Assembly: GCA_003157485.1 (NCBI GenBank) | Contig: PMJQ01000184.1 | Location: 1,931-41,344, forward strand | DNA length: 39,414 nt | Reading direction: 5' to 3' | Origin: Ignavibacteriota bacterium | GTDB lineage: Bacteria; Bacteroidota; Ignavibacteria; UBA10030; UBA6906 | Shown: positions 1-10,119 of the stretch, one piece after another | Layout of the letters: each line of letters starts with the position of its first letter | Position numbering within the stretch: the stretch's first letter is position 1 | Translations under genes and position numbers: made by a program | Notes under the pieces: generated by a model | The model's input: the letters and a program-made list of their open reading frames with translations, nothing else | The model's database searches: none | What the model was told of the DNA's origin: nothing

Positions 1-474
1 CCGAAGGGAGACGATCTCGTCGTGTCACCCGCTGACGGCGAAGTGGTGGCGATTACGCCCGTGCGTGAGGACGAGTACCTCAAAGCGGATGTGATCCAGG
101 TCAGTATCTTCATGTCCCCTCTGAACGTGCATGTCAACAGGTTCCCCGTCTCGGGAACCGTGGGGTTCTACCGGCACGTTCCCGGAGAATATCTCATGGC
201 ATTCGAGGAGAAGTCGTCGAGCCGGAATGAGAGGACGCTTATCGGCATCGAAAACGGGCGCTGCCGGGTGCTCTTCAAGCAGATTGCCGGCTTCATTGCG
301 CGTCGGATCGTTGCCCAGGTCAATGTGGGCGATCACGCCGTGGCCGGGCAGCGTTTCGGCATGATCAAATTCGGTTCACGGGTCGACGTCCTCGTTCCCC
401 GCGGTGCAGGGATCCGCGTGAAACTCGGCGAGAAAACTGTGGCAGGGGAGACGGTGCTTGCGGTTCTGCCGTAG
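1..474 (+). CDS. psd: Phosphatidylserine decarboxylase proenzyme, 5'-truncated by window edge
   Basis: Open frame reads through the window start (PKGDDLVVSPADGEVV...). Conserved SPADGEV, FMSPLNVHVNR.P and C-terminal KFGSRVDV (GS processing region) motifs. Followed by pssA. Confidence 0.93.
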   Translation, partial: PKGDDLVVSPADGEVVAITPVREDEYLKADVIQVSIFMSPLNVHVNRFPVSGTVGFYRHVPGEYLMAFEEKSSSRNERTLIGIENGRCRVLFKQIAGFIARRIVAQVNVGDHAVAGQRFGMIKFGSRVDVLVPRGAGIRVKLGEKTVAGETVLAVLP

Positions 475-507
475 GGGCCCCTGCATGTCGCACATCAAGA
501 TCCTCGA

Positions 508-1275
508 ATGAAAATAACCCGAGCCGTCGTCCCCAGCCTGTTCACTGTACTGAACATGTTCTGCGGGTTCCTGTCGGTGATCCACTCGAGCAAGGGGGAT
601 TTCGTATCGGCGTCCTGGTTCATCATCCTGGCGGCCGGTTTCGATGCGTTCGACGGGATCATGGCGCGGATCACGAAGTCCTCCTCCGAGTTCGGCGTAC
701 AGATCGACTCCCTTTCCGACGTGGTCTCGTTCGGTGCTGCTCCCGCGTTCCTCGCCTACCAGCTCAGCCTTTCCTCGCTTGGGAGCATGGGAGTGCTTCT
801 GAGCTCGCTTGTCATGATATTCGGCGGCCTGCGGCTCGCGAGGTTCAACGTCCAGCTCACCGGGTTCGACAAGGACTTCTTCCGGGGGCTCCCGATCCCG
901 GCGAGCGCGATCACCGTGGCGTCGTTCACGCTCAGTTTCACGGATCCCGGAGGGGTCCTGCAGCCGACGGCGGCCGCGCTGCTCCCGTACATGATGGTCG
1001 GTCTCTCGCTCCTGATGGTCAGCAAGGTCAGATACGACACGCTCCCGCGCATATCCCGGCGAGCGATAAAAAAGGAGCCGTGGAAATTTCTATTTGCGGT
1101 CCTCGCGGTGATCGTCGTTGCTATCACCGGTGGGGGCGCCGTTTTCCCCCTTCTGCTCCTCTTCATCGCCCTCGGACTGATCCGCTGGACTGTCTCGGCC
1201 ATCCGGCGGTGGACCTCCGGCGGCGCGAAATTCGAAGAGGAGCACTCGGTGGAGCCCACAAGCATCGACACGTAG
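508..1275 (+). CDS. pssA: CDP-diacylglycerol--serine O-phosphatidyltransferase
   Basis: CDP-alcohol phosphatidyltransferase pattern (FDAFDGIMARITKSSSEFGVQIDSLSDVVSFG) plus multiple TM segments; adjacent to psd. Confidence 0.93.
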   Translation: MKITRAVVPSLFTVLNMFCGFLSVIHSSKGDFVSASWFIILAAGFDAFDGIMARITKSSSEFGVQIDSLSDVVSFGAAPAFLAYQLSLSSLGSMGVLLSSLVMIFGGLRLARFNVQLTGFDKDFFRGLPIPASAITVASFTLSFTDPGGVLQPTAAALLPYMMVGLSLLMVSKVRYDTLPRISRRAIKKEPWKFLFAVLAVIVVAITGGGAVFPLLLLFIALGLIRWTVSAIRRWTSGGAKFEEEHSVEPTSIDT

Positions 1276-1291
1276 AAGGAGGGATCTGAAG

Positions 1292-1543
1292 GTGTATATT
1301 GCCAGAATACGGGTGACGCTGCGGCCTTCGATCCTCGACCCGCAGGGAAAAGCCGTCCAGCATGCAATCGCCTCGCTCGGTGCGGGCGCGGTGAGCGATG
1401 TCCGGATCGGCAAGTACATCGAGGCGAAGATCGACGCAAAAAACGAGGCGGACGCCCGGCGGACCGCGGAAGAAGTCTGCAGGAAGCTTCTGGCGAATCC
1501 TGTGATGGAAGACTATTCATTCGATATCGCGGGGACGGAGTGA
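1292..1543 (+). CDS. purS: Phosphoribosylformylglycinamidine synthase subunit PurS
   Basis: 83 aa; [24 protein letters not shown] and DVRIGKYIE motifs; immediately upstream of purQ. Confidence 0.93.
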   Translation: MYIARIRVTLRPSILDPQGKAVQHAIASLGAGAVSDVRIGKYIEAKIDAKNEADARRTAEEVCRKLLANPVMEDYSFDIAGTE

Positions 1544-2298
1544 ACGGACGGAAGATGAAATTCGGCGTTGTTGTATTTCCCGGTTCGAACTGCGACCACG
1601 ATGCGTGGTATGCGTGCTCCAAAATCATGGAACAGGACGCGGTCTTCCTCTGGCACAAAGAGGCCGACCTGAAAGGTGTTGACGCGGTGATACTTCCGGG
1701 AGGGTTCGCCTACGGCGATTATCTCCGGTGCGGCGCGATCGCGAGGTTTTCCCCCGTGATGAAGGAGGTTGCCCGCTTCGCGTCCTCCGGCGGCCCCGTG
1801 CTCGGGATCTGCAACGGGTTCCAGGTCCTTCTCGAAGCAGGGCTCCTCCCCGGAGTCCTCCTCCGGAATTCCTCTCTTCGGTTTGTCTGCAAGTATATAC
1901 GGATTCGGGTTGAAAATGCCGCGACGCGCTTTACGCAGCGCTGCGTTCCCGGAGAAGTCCTCTCGCTCCCCGTCGCGCACGGCGAGGGGAACTACTTTAC
2001 CGACCCCGCAACGCTCGAGCGGCTCGAAGGGGATGGCCGGATCGTGTTCAGATACTGCGATGCGGCAGGAGCGGTGACCCGGGAAGCGAATCCCAACGGT
2101 TCGCTTGCGGGGATCGCCGGGATCATCAACGAGGCGGGAAATGTCCTCGGGATGATGCCGCATCCTGAGCGCGCGGTGGATCCGGTCCTGCGGAACACGG
2201 ATGGACAGAAACTCTTCGCTTCCCTCATCGGAAGCTTCCTCTCGGGTGAACCCGTCCTGGTCCCGGCCCGTCCGGGGCACGACGCGGTCGCGGGCTGA
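1540..2298 (+). CDS. purQ: Phosphoribosylformylglycinamidine synthase subunit PurQ (start could be the ATG at 1555)
   Basis: Class I glutamine amidotransferase: [20 protein letters not shown] (nucleophile Cys), MMPHPERA. Confidence 0.95.
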   Translation: MNGRKMKFGVVVFPGSNCDHDAWYACSKIMEQDAVFLWHKEADLKGVDAVILPGGFAYGDYLRCGAIARFSPVMKEVARFASSGGPVLGICNGFQVLLEAGLLPGVLLRNSSLRFVCKYIRIRVENAATRFTQRCVPGEVLSLPVAHGEGNYFTDPATLERLEGDGRIVFRYCDAAGAVTREANPNGSLAGIAGIINEAGNVLGMMPHPERAVDPVLRNTDGQKLFASLIGSFLSGEPVLVPARPGHDAVAG

Positions 2299-3722
2299 TG
2301 TCCCGCCGGCTGACATTTGACGACACCCGCCGCTCGCTCGAGAGCGGGGAAACCACCGTAGAACGGGTTACCGCCGGCTTTCTCAAGGAGGTGGATGAGG
2401 GGAAGCGTCTGAATGCTTTCTTGAGCGTGTTCCGCGACCGGGCGATGGAACAGGCGCGTGGGGTGGACGCCAAACGCGCCGCCGGGAAGGCGGGTCCGCT
2501 CGCAGGGATGGTTGTCGCTCTCAAGGACGTCCTGTGCCTGAAAGGGGAGAGGACGACCTGCGGTTCGAAGATGCTCGAGAATTTTGTTTCCGTGGAGGAC
2601 GCTACCGTAGTGGCCCGCCTCAGAGCGGCGGATGCCGTCCTGATAGGGAAGACCAATATGGACGAGTTTGCCATGGGGTCTTCCACGGAAAATTCCGCGT
2701 TCGGACCGGTTCGCAATCCCGTCGATGAGTCGAAAGTCCCCGGAGGTTCGAGCGGAGGGTCCTGCGTGGCGGTAGCGGGGGGAATGGCACACGCCGCGCT
2801 CGGGACGGACACCGGCGGCTCCATACGGCAGCCCGCGGCCTTCTGCGGCGTCGTCGGATTGAAACCGACCTACGGGAGAGTCTCCCGGTACGGGCTCGTC
2901 GCGCTTTCCTCTTCGTTCGACCAGATTGGTCCGTTTGCAAACACCGTGCGCGATGCCGCGAGGATACTCCATGTGATCGCGGGACACGACGACAGGGATT
3001 CGACGTCCGTTTCCGTGGACGTCCCTTCGTATGAATCCGCGCTGACCGGGGACATTCGGGGGAAGAAGATCGGCCTTCCCGTTGAAGCGTTCGGGGAGGG
3101 ACTCGCGCCCGAGATCAGTGGTGCGATCGACCGGTGTGTCGGACGGCTCCGCGACGGCGGAGCGCAGGTCAGCGACGTCCATCTTCCTCACTCCCGGTAT
3201 ACAATCTCTGCCTATTATATACTGATGACCGCGGAGGCTTCTTCGAATCTCGCCCGGTTCGACGGGGCGCGTTACGGACACCGGTCGCCGGAGGCGTACG
3301 ACCTGGCGTCGATGTACACGCTGTCGCGCAGCGAAGGGTTCGGCGCCGAAACAAAACGCCGGATTATGCTTGGAACGTACGTTCTCTCCGCCGGGTACTA
3401 CGACGCATACTACAGGAAGGCCCAGCGCGTCCGCCGCCTGATACAGAACGATTTTTTCGAGGCCTTCAGGCACGTCGATTGTCTTCTGATGCCGACGACG
3501 CCGACAACGGCATTCGGATGCGGCGAGAAGATCGGCGATCCGCTTACGATGTACCTGTCGGACGTCTATACCGTTTCGGCAAATCTCGCCGGGATCCCTG
3601 CGATAAGCGTTCCGTGCGGGAAAGACGGCGGCGGACTCCCGATCGGCGTGCAGATCCTCGGGCCGCAGTTCGGCGAACCCGCGATTCTGAACGTGGCGGA
3701 CTTCCTCGAGAAGGCGAACTGA
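2298..3722 (+). CDS. gatA: Amidase family, Asp-tRNA(Asn)/Glu-tRNA(Gln) amidotransferase subunit A-like
   Basis: Amidase signature [27 protein letters not shown]...[45 protein letters not shown]. Confidence 0.94.
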   Translation: MSRRLTFDDTRRSLESGETTVERVTAGFLKEVDEGKRLNAFLSVFRDRAMEQARGVDAKRAAGKAGPLAGMVVALKDVLCLKGERTTCGSKMLENFVSVEDATVVARLRAADAVLIGKTNMDEFAMGSSTENSAFGPVRNPVDESKVPGGSSGGSCVAVAGGMAHAALGTDTGGSIRQPAAFCGVVGLKPTYGRVSRYGLVALSSSFDQIGPFANTVRDAARILHVIAGHDDRDSTSVSVDVPSYESALTGDIRGKKIGLPVEAFGEGLAPEISGAIDRCVGRLRDGGAQVSDVHLPHSRYTISAYYILMTAEASSNLARFDGARYGHRSPEAYDLASMYTLSRSEGFGAETKRRIMLGTYVLSAGYYDAYYRKAQRVRRLIQNDFFEAFRHVDCLLMPTTPTTAFGCGEKIGDPLTMYLSDVYTVSANLAGIPAISVPCGKDGGGLPIGVQILGPQFGEPAILNVADFLEKAN

Positions 3723-3766
3723 CCCCGGTTCATTCCGGTTACGTACAACACTCACAGTCAACATCC

Positions 3767-4747
3767 ATGAGCATATTAGTCGACAAATCGACGCGCCTCA
3801 TCGTCCAGGGCATCACCGGCGGCGAGGGAACATTTCATACGCGGCAGATGCTGGACTACGGCACAAACGTGGTCGCGGGCGTGACCCCCGGGAAGGGCGG
3901 AACCGCGTATGCGGGGAACGAGAAGGACAGATTCAAGCGGGAGGTTCCTGTGTTTAACACGGTGGCGGACGCCGTCGGAAAGACGAAGGCGAATGCTTCC
4001 GTGATATTCGTCCCGGCGCAGTTCGCGGCGGACGCGATACTGGAAGCGGGGAGCGCTGGTGTCGGGCTCATCGTCTGCATCACGGAGGGTGTTCCCACGC
4101 GTGACATGCTCCGCGTGTATGATTTCGTCCTCGCGAAGAACATCCGGCTTATCGGGCCCAATTGTCCCGGCGTCATTTCTCCCGGTCTCTGCAAGGTCGG
4201 CATCATGCCCGGGTTCATTCACATGAAGGGGCGTGTCGGCGTCATCTCGCGGAGCGGCACGCTCACGTACGAGGCGGTGTGGCAGCTCACCGAGCGGGGG
4301 ATCGGGCAGTCAACGTGCATCGGCATCGGCGGGGATCCGGTGATCGGGACGCGGTTCATCGATGCCGTCGAACTCTTCAACGCGGATCCGGAGACCGATG
4401 CAGTCATCATGATCGGCGAGATCGGGGGGACCGCCGAAGAAGAGGCGGCCGCCTATATCAAGAAACACGTAAAGAAACCCGTTGTCGGGTTTATCGCGGG
4501 GCGGACCGCCCCCCCCGGCCGCCGCATGGGGCACGCGGGCGCCATCATCGCGGGAGGCAAGGGAACGGCGCAGGAAAAGATGGCTGCCCTGCGGGCCGCA
4601 GGCATCATCGTGGTCGAGAGCCCTGCGTCGATCGGCGAGACGATGGAGAAGGTGCTCCGTAAACGGGGACTGATTCGCAGCGCTCCGGCGAAGAAGGCCG
4701 GCGGGGCGCAGAAACGGAAACCGCCGCGCCGGAAAAAGAAGCGCTGA
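3767..4747 (+). CDS. sucD: Succinate--CoA ligase subunit alpha-like, with Lys/Arg-rich C-terminal tail
   Basis: [55 protein letters not shown] (active-site His region). Called from the ATG at 3767, not the longer ORF start. Confidence 0.93.
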   Translation: MSILVDKSTRLIVQGITGGEGTFHTRQMLDYGTNVVAGVTPGKGGTAYAGNEKDRFKREVPVFNTVADAVGKTKANASVIFVPAQFAADAILEAGSAGVGLIVCITEGVPTRDMLRVYDFVLAKNIRLIGPNCPGVISPGLCKVGIMPGFIHMKGRVGVISRSGTLTYEAVWQLTERGIGQSTCIGIGGDPVIGTRFIDAVELFNADPETDAVIMIGEIGGTAEEEAAAYIKKHVKKPVVGFIAGRTAPPGRRMGHAGAIIAGGKGTAQEKMAALRAAGIIVVESPASIGETMEKVLRKRGLIRSAPAKKAGGAQKRKPPRRKKKR

Positions 4748-4763
4748 ACCAATTCATCACGCA

Positions 4764-5219
4764 ATGACCGGAACGAAGAGAAACGGAGGAGAAGTGGTCG
4801 AACGAACTCTTGCAATACTGAAGCCTGACTGCATCCGGAGGAATCTCGCCGGCAACGTCCTTTCGAGGATTGAAAAGGCCGGATTCCGCATCCTGGGAAT
4901 GAAGATGGTGAAACTCACGCCGGAGACCGGAGGGGGATTTTACGCGGTGCACAGGGGACGGCCGTTTTTCGACGACCTGGTGACGTTCATGAGCTCGGGG
5001 AAATGCGTTCCGCTGGCGCTGGAGAAGGAAAACGCCGTTGCAGATTTCCGCGCCTTGATCGGCGCGACGGACCCGAAGGACGCCGCCCCCGGGACGATCC
5101 GCAGAGACTTCGCCTCCAGCAAGGGGGAGAATATCGTCCACGGTTCGGATTCTCCGGAGAACGGCAAGCTCGAGATCGCCTTCTTCTTCTCAGAGAAAGA
5201 ACTGATCCAGAACGGCTGA
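4764..5219 (+). CDS. ndk: Nucleoside diphosphate kinase
   Basis: [41 protein letters not shown] (catalytic His) motifs. Confidence 0.96.
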   Translation: MTGTKRNGGEVVERTLAILKPDCIRRNLAGNVLSRIEKAGFRILGMKMVKLTPETGGGFYAVHRGRPFFDDLVTFMSSGKCVPLALEKENAVADFRALIGATDPKDAAPGTIRRDFASSKGENIVHGSDSPENGKLEIAFFFSEKELIQNG

Positions 5220-5220
5220 C

Positions 5221-5757
5221 ATGTCCCTCAGGGGCTGGAAAAAGCTTTCAGGGACGGTTGTCGCTCACAATGCCTGGTGGACGTACCGGAAAGACGAGTA
5301 CGAGCTCCCTTCCGGAACGCGGGGTGAGTACCACTATGTACATACAAACGGGGCATCCCTTATCGTCCCGGTGACGGAGGAGGGGAAGCTCCTTCTTGTC
5401 AACCAGTTCCGTTACCTGCGCGGGCGGGAGAGCATCGAGTTCCCGTGCGGGGGGGTCAAGGATGGATCATCCCACAACGAGACCGCCTGGCATGAGCTGC
5501 GCGAAGAGACCGGGTACACCTCCGACCGGATTGCGCTTGCGGGCGAGTTCAACCCCTACAACGGCGTGACCGACGAAATCTGCAAAGTGTACATCGCCCG
5601 CAGCCTCGTGTTTGTGGGCGGAAGCCCCGATGAGACCGAAGAATTTGAGCCGGTTCCACTCACCCCCGCGGATCTGGAGTCGCGCATTGCCTCCGGAGAA
5701 ATATGGGACGGGATGACGATCGCTGCCTGGGGCATTGTCAGGAAGGGATTCGCCTGA
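5221..5757 (+). CDS. NUDIX hydrolase, ADP-ribose pyrophosphatase-like
   Basis: Nudix-like box GGVKDGSSHNETAWHELREETGY in a typical NUDIX context (LLLVNQFRYLRGRESIEFPCG). Confidence 0.85.
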   Translation: MSLRGWKKLSGTVVAHNAWWTYRKDEYELPSGTRGEYHYVHTNGASLIVPVTEEGKLLLVNQFRYLRGRESIEFPCGGVKDGSSHNETAWHELREETGYTSDRIALAGEFNPYNGVTDEICKVYIARSLVFVGGSPDETEEFEPVPLTPADLESRIASGEIWDGMTIAAWGIVRKGFA

Positions 5758-5897
5758 GCAGGCTGCCAGTGTGCAGATTCCATTTCTGCACGATGGGAGC
5801 CATCTCTTCGCGCATTCAGGGCCCGGGCTTCGAGGCATCACCTGTACCCCGAGAGATAGCATTTTCATTCCTCCAGCGCGTTTCAATGCCAGATTCC

Positions 5898-5926
5898 TTG
5901 ACTTTCCCCCCCTAATTTGTTAGATT
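5898..5926 (+). promoter_or_regulatory. Candidate sigma70-type promoter for the GAF/GGDEF gene
   Basis: TTGACT (5898-5903), 17-bp spacer, TAGATT (5921-5926); about 40 bp before the start of the next ORF. Confidence 0.4.
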
Positions 5927-5961
5927 TTAACGATTTTTAACTTGCCTTCCCCTATTCTGAG

Positions 5962-7905
5962 GTGGATATGACCGATGACGTCTCCGGCTCGGTAGCGGCA
6001 AGGTTTAAGCAACTCGTGTTCTCGTTCAACGGCCTCGTCGCTTTGATCGGATTCGCAGCGCTCATCGTCGGCATATTCACAGGTTCTCTTGTCGGACGGA
6101 TTATCAGCGGTCTCATCGTCGCGTCCGCCGGGGCATATTTCTTTTCGTGGTGGCGGACCGAAAGGAGCGGCGAAGCACATGAACCTGAAAAAAGGGAACA
6201 ACGCGATGCGCCTGTGGCGGAGGGGGGAGTGAAAAAGCTCCTCTTTGACGATTACCAGTCCCATTCCGGGAAATACGTGGTGCGGGAAGTGAACGATGAT
6301 GAGTCCGCGGTGGTTCCATCATCGAAGACCGTGCACCCGGTGGGACTTTCCGTGAGGCCGGAATCGCTGCGCGAGATGGAGATTCCGGATTTTTTTGACC
6401 TTGACTCCGACACGCCGTACAGCGAGACGGAGCCGAAGAGCGAGTTTCATTCGCTCCTCAACAAAGTCCTTCTCGTGTTGAAGGATGTGCTTTTTGCGCA
6501 CTCGGTGGCATTCTTCTGGGCCAACCGGGAAAAGTCCCAGATGGTGCTGGAGTCGATGGCGACCGACAGCAGGCAGTTCATCGGCTCGAAACGTTTCACG
6601 ATGGGTGACGATATCGTGAGCCAGGTCGCCTCCAGCGGAAAGCCGCAGCTTCTCGGTCGGGTGAATCCTTCCTCCGAGAAGGATCTGCTTCCGTACTACG
6701 AAACGCCGGCTTATGTCAAGTCGGTCCTGACCGTCCCGGTGTTCTATATGGACCGCGCGCGCGGCGTTCTTCCGGTGGGCGCCATCGTCGCCGACAGCAA
6801 GGCGGAAGACGCGTTCGGACAGGAGACCCTCGAGCTGCTCGGCAGGTTTACAAAGCTCGTCTCCGCCCTTATCAAGAGCTACACGGACAAATACGACCTG
6901 CTTCTTGACTCGGAGCTCCTCTCTTCCATTCGGCGCATGCAGGACCGCGTCCGTTCCACCCCGGGGGAAGAGACGATCCTGACGGCTCTCGCGGAGGAGG
7001 CCCGGAGGCTCGCGAACTGGGACTTTCTCGCTGTGACGATGTATGATGACGAACGGCACGGATGGAGTCTGCAGAAGGTCGTCAATAGAATGGGGGAGCC
7101 GTACGCCGTGCCCGATCAGCTCATCGACGAGGAAGGGAGCATCGTCGGAAGCGTGATCGCGACAAACCGGGTGGCGACTGTCGCCGATATCTCCGCGGAA
7201 ACGCGGTTCCGGTTCCACGCGTCCGAAAACATGGAGAAGCGGGGGTCATTCGTCTGCATCCCGATAAGCTCGATGAACAGGTGCTACGGGGCGCTGACGC
7301 TTGAAAGCAAATCTGCGGCGCATTTCTCCGGAAACGAAGTCGAGACGATGTACAGGCTTGTCGAAAACGCCGCCGGTTCGCTCGAGGTCCTGTACATGAA
7401 CAACATGGTGAAGGAATTCATTCTCGTCGATCCCCTCACGGGCTCGCTGACAAGGAAATACTTCCTAAGGAAAGTGGAAGACGAGGTCCACAGGGCGGCG
7501 GATTTTGCAGCGGAGCTCGCGTCGGTCTCCATTGCCATCGACGGTATGGAGGAGCACATGGGCAGGTACGGGAGGGAGGGATGCGACGCAATTCTGAATG
7601 AGGCGGTGAAGATCCTCCGCTCGAACATCCGGCCCTATGACGCCATCGGACGCCTTGAGGGCGACCGGCTCGGCGTGTTGCTTGTGAATACCGCGGCCAG
7701 CGACGCGTACCTGTGGGCGGAGAAAATGCGGAAGGCGATATCCAGTCACGTGATGAACGTCGGGAAGCGGAGCTTTTCGGTGACCGTGAGCGCGGGAGTG
7801 TGCGGATTGAGCGAGGGGATGGGGACGGACGATCTTGTTGCCGGGACGTCGCAGGTGCTCGGCAAGGCAATGGAACACGGGGGGAACCTCGTGAGGGTGT
7901 ATTAA
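5962..7905 (+). CDS. Membrane-anchored GAF-domain protein with a degenerate C-terminal GGDEF domain
   Basis: N-terminal hydrophobic helices; GAF-like regions; DPLTGSLTRKYFLRKVEDEVHR...RYGREGCDAILNEAVKILRSNIRPYDAIGRLEGDRLGVLL matches the GGDEF fold but with EGDRL at the active-site motif. Alternative start ATG at 5968. Confidence 0.85.
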   Translation: MDMTDDVSGSVAARFKQLVFSFNGLVALIGFAALIVGIFTGSLVGRIISGLIVASAGAYFFSWWRTERSGEAHEPEKREQRDAPVAEGGVKKLLFDDYQSHSGKYVVREVNDDESAVVPSSKTVHPVGLSVRPESLREMEIPDFFDLDSDTPYSETEPKSEFHSLLNKVLLVLKDVLFAHSVAFFWANREKSQMVLESMATDSRQFIGSKRFTMGDDIVSQVASSGKPQLLGRVNPSSEKDLLPYYETPAYVKSVLTVPVFYMDRARGVLPVGAIVADSKAEDAFGQETLELLGRFTKLVSALIKSYTDKYDLLLDSELLSSIRRMQDRVRSTPGEETILTALAEEARRLANWDFLAVTMYDDERHGWSLQKVVNRMGEPYAVPDQLIDEEGSIVGSVIATNRVATVADISAETRFRFHASENMEKRGSFVCIPISSMNRCYGALTLESKSAAHFSGNEVETMYRLVENAAGSLEVLYMNNMVKEFILVDPLTGSLTRKYFLRKVEDEVHRAADFAAELASVSIAIDGMEEHMGRYGREGCDAILNEAVKILRSNIRPYDAIGRLEGDRLGVLLVNTAASDAYLWAEKMRKAISSHVMNVGKRSFSVTVSAGVCGLSEGMGTDDLVAGTSQVLGKAMEHGGNLVRVY

Positions 7906-7927
7906 CAGCATAACGAAAGGTTAAGGA

Positions 7928-8125
7928 ATGGCAAAACAGCAATCATTCGCGGACAAGGCCACGAAGGCCGCCCAGATGAAAGGCGCTAAGTGCCCGGTCT
8001 GCGGCGCAATCTTTCAGCCGATCCTGATGGTATCCTCCGAACGCTCCAGAGCCGGTTCGAGCTGGAAGTTCAACGAGCACAGGGTACAGGTGTGCAAGTG
8101 CAACGAAAAGCAGGTCTACGCTTGA
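7928..8125 (+). CDS. Small Cys-motif (zinc-ribbon-like) protein, 65 aa
   Basis: Short ORF tightly placed in the + strand series with CPVC and CKC pairs, Lys-rich. No named family recognised. Confidence 0.6.
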   Translation: MAKQQSFADKATKAAQMKGAKCPVCGAIFQPILMVSSERSRAGSSWKFNEHRVQVCKCNEKQVYA

Positions 8126-8140
8126 GAGGTCCCTCGCGGG

Positions 8141-9394
8141 ATGCAGCTTCCGGGGATCTCTTCCCGCCCTCCGGGGAGAGATCCTCACGTTTTCACGTCG
8201 CGTACCCGGTTCACCACGAAGAAGATCGTTCTCATAATCCTGGACGGTGTGGGCTGCGGAGAGCTTCCTGACGCCGCCGAGTACGGCGATACGGGGAGCA
8301 ACACGCTCGCAAACACCGCGCGCGCGACGGGCGGACTCCGGCTTCCCACGCTGGCCCGTCTCGGGCTGGGGAACATTTTGCCGATTCCGGGAGTCCAACC
8401 TGTAGAAACGCCCGCCGCCAACTTCGGGAGGATGACAGAGCGATCGAAGGGGAAGGACAGCACGACGGGTCACTGGGAAATGGCAGGCCTGATCGTCGAA
8501 CGGCCTTTCCCGACGTTTCCCTCCGGGTTTCCCTCCGGATTAATGGACAGGTTCCTTGATGTTACCGGCTGCAGCGGGTATCTCGGAAACAGGACCGCCT
8601 CCGGGACGGCAATCATGCGTGATCTGGGGGACGAACACAGGAGGACCGGCTACCCGATCGTTTACACGTCGGCCGATTCGGTGTTCCAGATTGCCGCGCA
8701 CGAGGACGTGATACCGATCGACCGGCTCTATGACATATGCGCGAAGACGAGAACGGATGTCTGCACCGGAGAGTCTGCGGTCGGGCGCGTGATTGCCCGC
8801 CCCTTTGCCGGCCCGGCGGGCGCGTATGCGCGCACCGCGAACCGGAGAGATTTCTCCCTCCTCCCATTCGGCGAGACGCTGCTGGACATCCTGCACGCGG
8901 CCGGAGTGTGGACTGTGTCCATCGGAAAAGTGGATGATCTCTTTGCCGGGCGCGGCCTGGATGAAATGCACCACTCGAGGTCGAACGCGGAAGGGATGGC
9001 CGAGATTCTCCGCGCACTCTCGGGGGGGAAGCCGGGATTGTATTTCGCGAACCTGGGGGACTTTGATACGCTGTACGGGCACCGGAACGATCCCGCCGGT
9101 TTTGCGGGGGCCCTGGAACGGTTCGACGCAGGTCTCGAGGAGATGCTCCCGGGAATCGGGGAGGGGGATCTTCTCATGATCACCGCCGATCATGGAAACG
9201 ATCCTGTGAGCACGAGCACCGATCATTCACGCGAATACGTTCCTCTTCTCTGTTATGCGCCGGGGGGGAGATCGGGCATCTCCCTGGGGATCCGGGAGAC
9301 GTTCGCGGACGTCGGGAAGACCGTTGCGGAGTATTTCGGCATCGCCAATGCGCTTGCCGGGACGAGTTTCCTCCGTGCGGTGCGGGCTTCATGA
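8141..9394 (+). CDS. deoB: Phosphopentomutase (true start probably inside the ORF, near 8200)
   Basis: KIVLIILDGVGCGELPDAAEYGDTGSNTL; KGKDSTTGHWEMAG; ITADHGNDPVSTSTDHSREYVPLL motifs. Confidence 0.94.
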   Translation: MQLPGISSRPPGRDPHVFTSRTRFTTKKIVLIILDGVGCGELPDAAEYGDTGSNTLANTARATGGLRLPTLARLGLGNILPIPGVQPVETPAANFGRMTERSKGKDSTTGHWEMAGLIVERPFPTFPSGFPSGLMDRFLDVTGCSGYLGNRTASGTAIMRDLGDEHRRTGYPIVYTSADSVFQIAAHEDVIPIDRLYDICAKTRTDVCTGESAVGRVIARPFAGPAGAYARTANRRDFSLLPFGETLLDILHAAGVWTVSIGKVDDLFAGRGLDEMHHSRSNAEGMAEILRALSGGKPGLYFANLGDFDTLYGHRNDPAGFAGALERFDAGLEEMLPGIGEGDLLMITADHGNDPVSTSTDHSREYVPLLCYAPGGRSGISLGIRETFADVGKTVAEYFGIANALAGTSFLRAVRAS

Positions 9395-9687
9395 AAGGAC
9401 ACGGCGGGGATCTCGATTTTGAGACCGTCATTGACGCTGGCGGGAGAATTGAGGTGCCGGAGGGAATTCTCTCCCGTCCCGGAACGCAGGCGGGATCGCG
9501 CGTGCGCGTCAGGCTGGTCGCCGCGGGAATCGCCGAAGCTCTCGAGCGGCGAAATGTCACGGCCGAGGAAGTGGACAGGATCGCGGCTGTGCAGCTTGAG
9601 GCGCGCGAGCAGGTCATTGCGTTTCTCCTCTCTGAGGGGGCGCTCTCGCCGGGGGCGGCTCGGAGAAGGGGAAAAGGGAAGAAGTGA
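9391..9687 (+). CDS. AbrB/SpoVT-like small protein, putative antitoxin
   Basis: VIDAGGRIEVPEGILSRPGTQAGSRVRVRLV resembles the swapped-hairpin AbrB pattern; ATGA overlap with the deoB stop; directly precedes a PIN-like gene. Confidence 0.55.
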   Translation: MKGHGGDLDFETVIDAGGRIEVPEGILSRPGTQAGSRVRVRLVAAGIAEALERRNVTAEEVDRIAAVQLEAREQVIAFLLSEGALSPGAARRRGKGKK

Positions 9688-10115
9688 GCGCTGCGAAACT
9701 TGTCGTTCACACGGACATCCTTCTCGCGCATCTCCGGGGTTCGGATTATCCCTCGGTCCTGCGGAAGGCGATGGGGATCTTCTTCTGCTACACGACGGTC
9801 TTCCAGGCGATCGAGCTTTTTGCCGTGATGCGCACCGCGGAGGAACGGGCGCATGCCGAAGATGCGATGTCCGCGATGAAGCTGCTCGGGCTGAACCCGA
9901 AGAATGCCGCGCTGTACGGCGGACTTCTCGCGGCGCACCCCCGGCGGCGGCCGATGGATCTCCTCGTGTGCGGCCTGTGCATGGAAAGCAGGCTGCCGCT
10001 CCTGACCGGTCGGCGGAAGGATTTTGCGGGAATGCAGGGGCTGACTCTCGTCGCCCCGGGGATGATCACCGCGGGGAAGAGCGCGGCGGACATACTCCAC
10101 GAACTCGGACGGTAA
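9684..10115 (+). CDS. PIN-domain protein, VapC-like putative ribonuclease
   Basis: KLVVHTDILLAHLRG (first Asp), FQAIELFAV (Glu), MDLLVCGLCMESRLPLLTGRRKDFAGM (C-terminal PIN pattern). GTG start overlaps the upstream stop. Confidence 0.7.
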   Translation: MSAAKLVVHTDILLAHLRGSDYPSVLRKAMGIFFCYTTVFQAIELFAVMRTAEERAHAEDAMSAMKLLGLNPKNAALYGGLLAAHPRRRPMDLLVCGLCMESRLPLLTGRRKDFAGMQGLTLVAPGMITAGKSAADILHELGR

Positions 10116-10119
10116 TCCC

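Noticed and set aside
1992-3764. 590-aa minus-strand ORF
   Set aside because: Antisense to purQ and gatA, low-complexity RG/RH-rich translation with no family motifs.
3134-3766. Long N-terminal extension of the SucD ORF (Arg-rich, overlapping gatA)
   Set aside because: SucD homology starts at MSILVDKS (3767); the extension is out-of-frame gatA sequence.
9391-10115. Defence-island or phage origin for the PIN/AbrB-like pair
   Set aside because: No integrase, transposase, restriction or phage genes in the window; the pair is tightly coupled to housekeeping genes. Kept only as a possible domesticated module.
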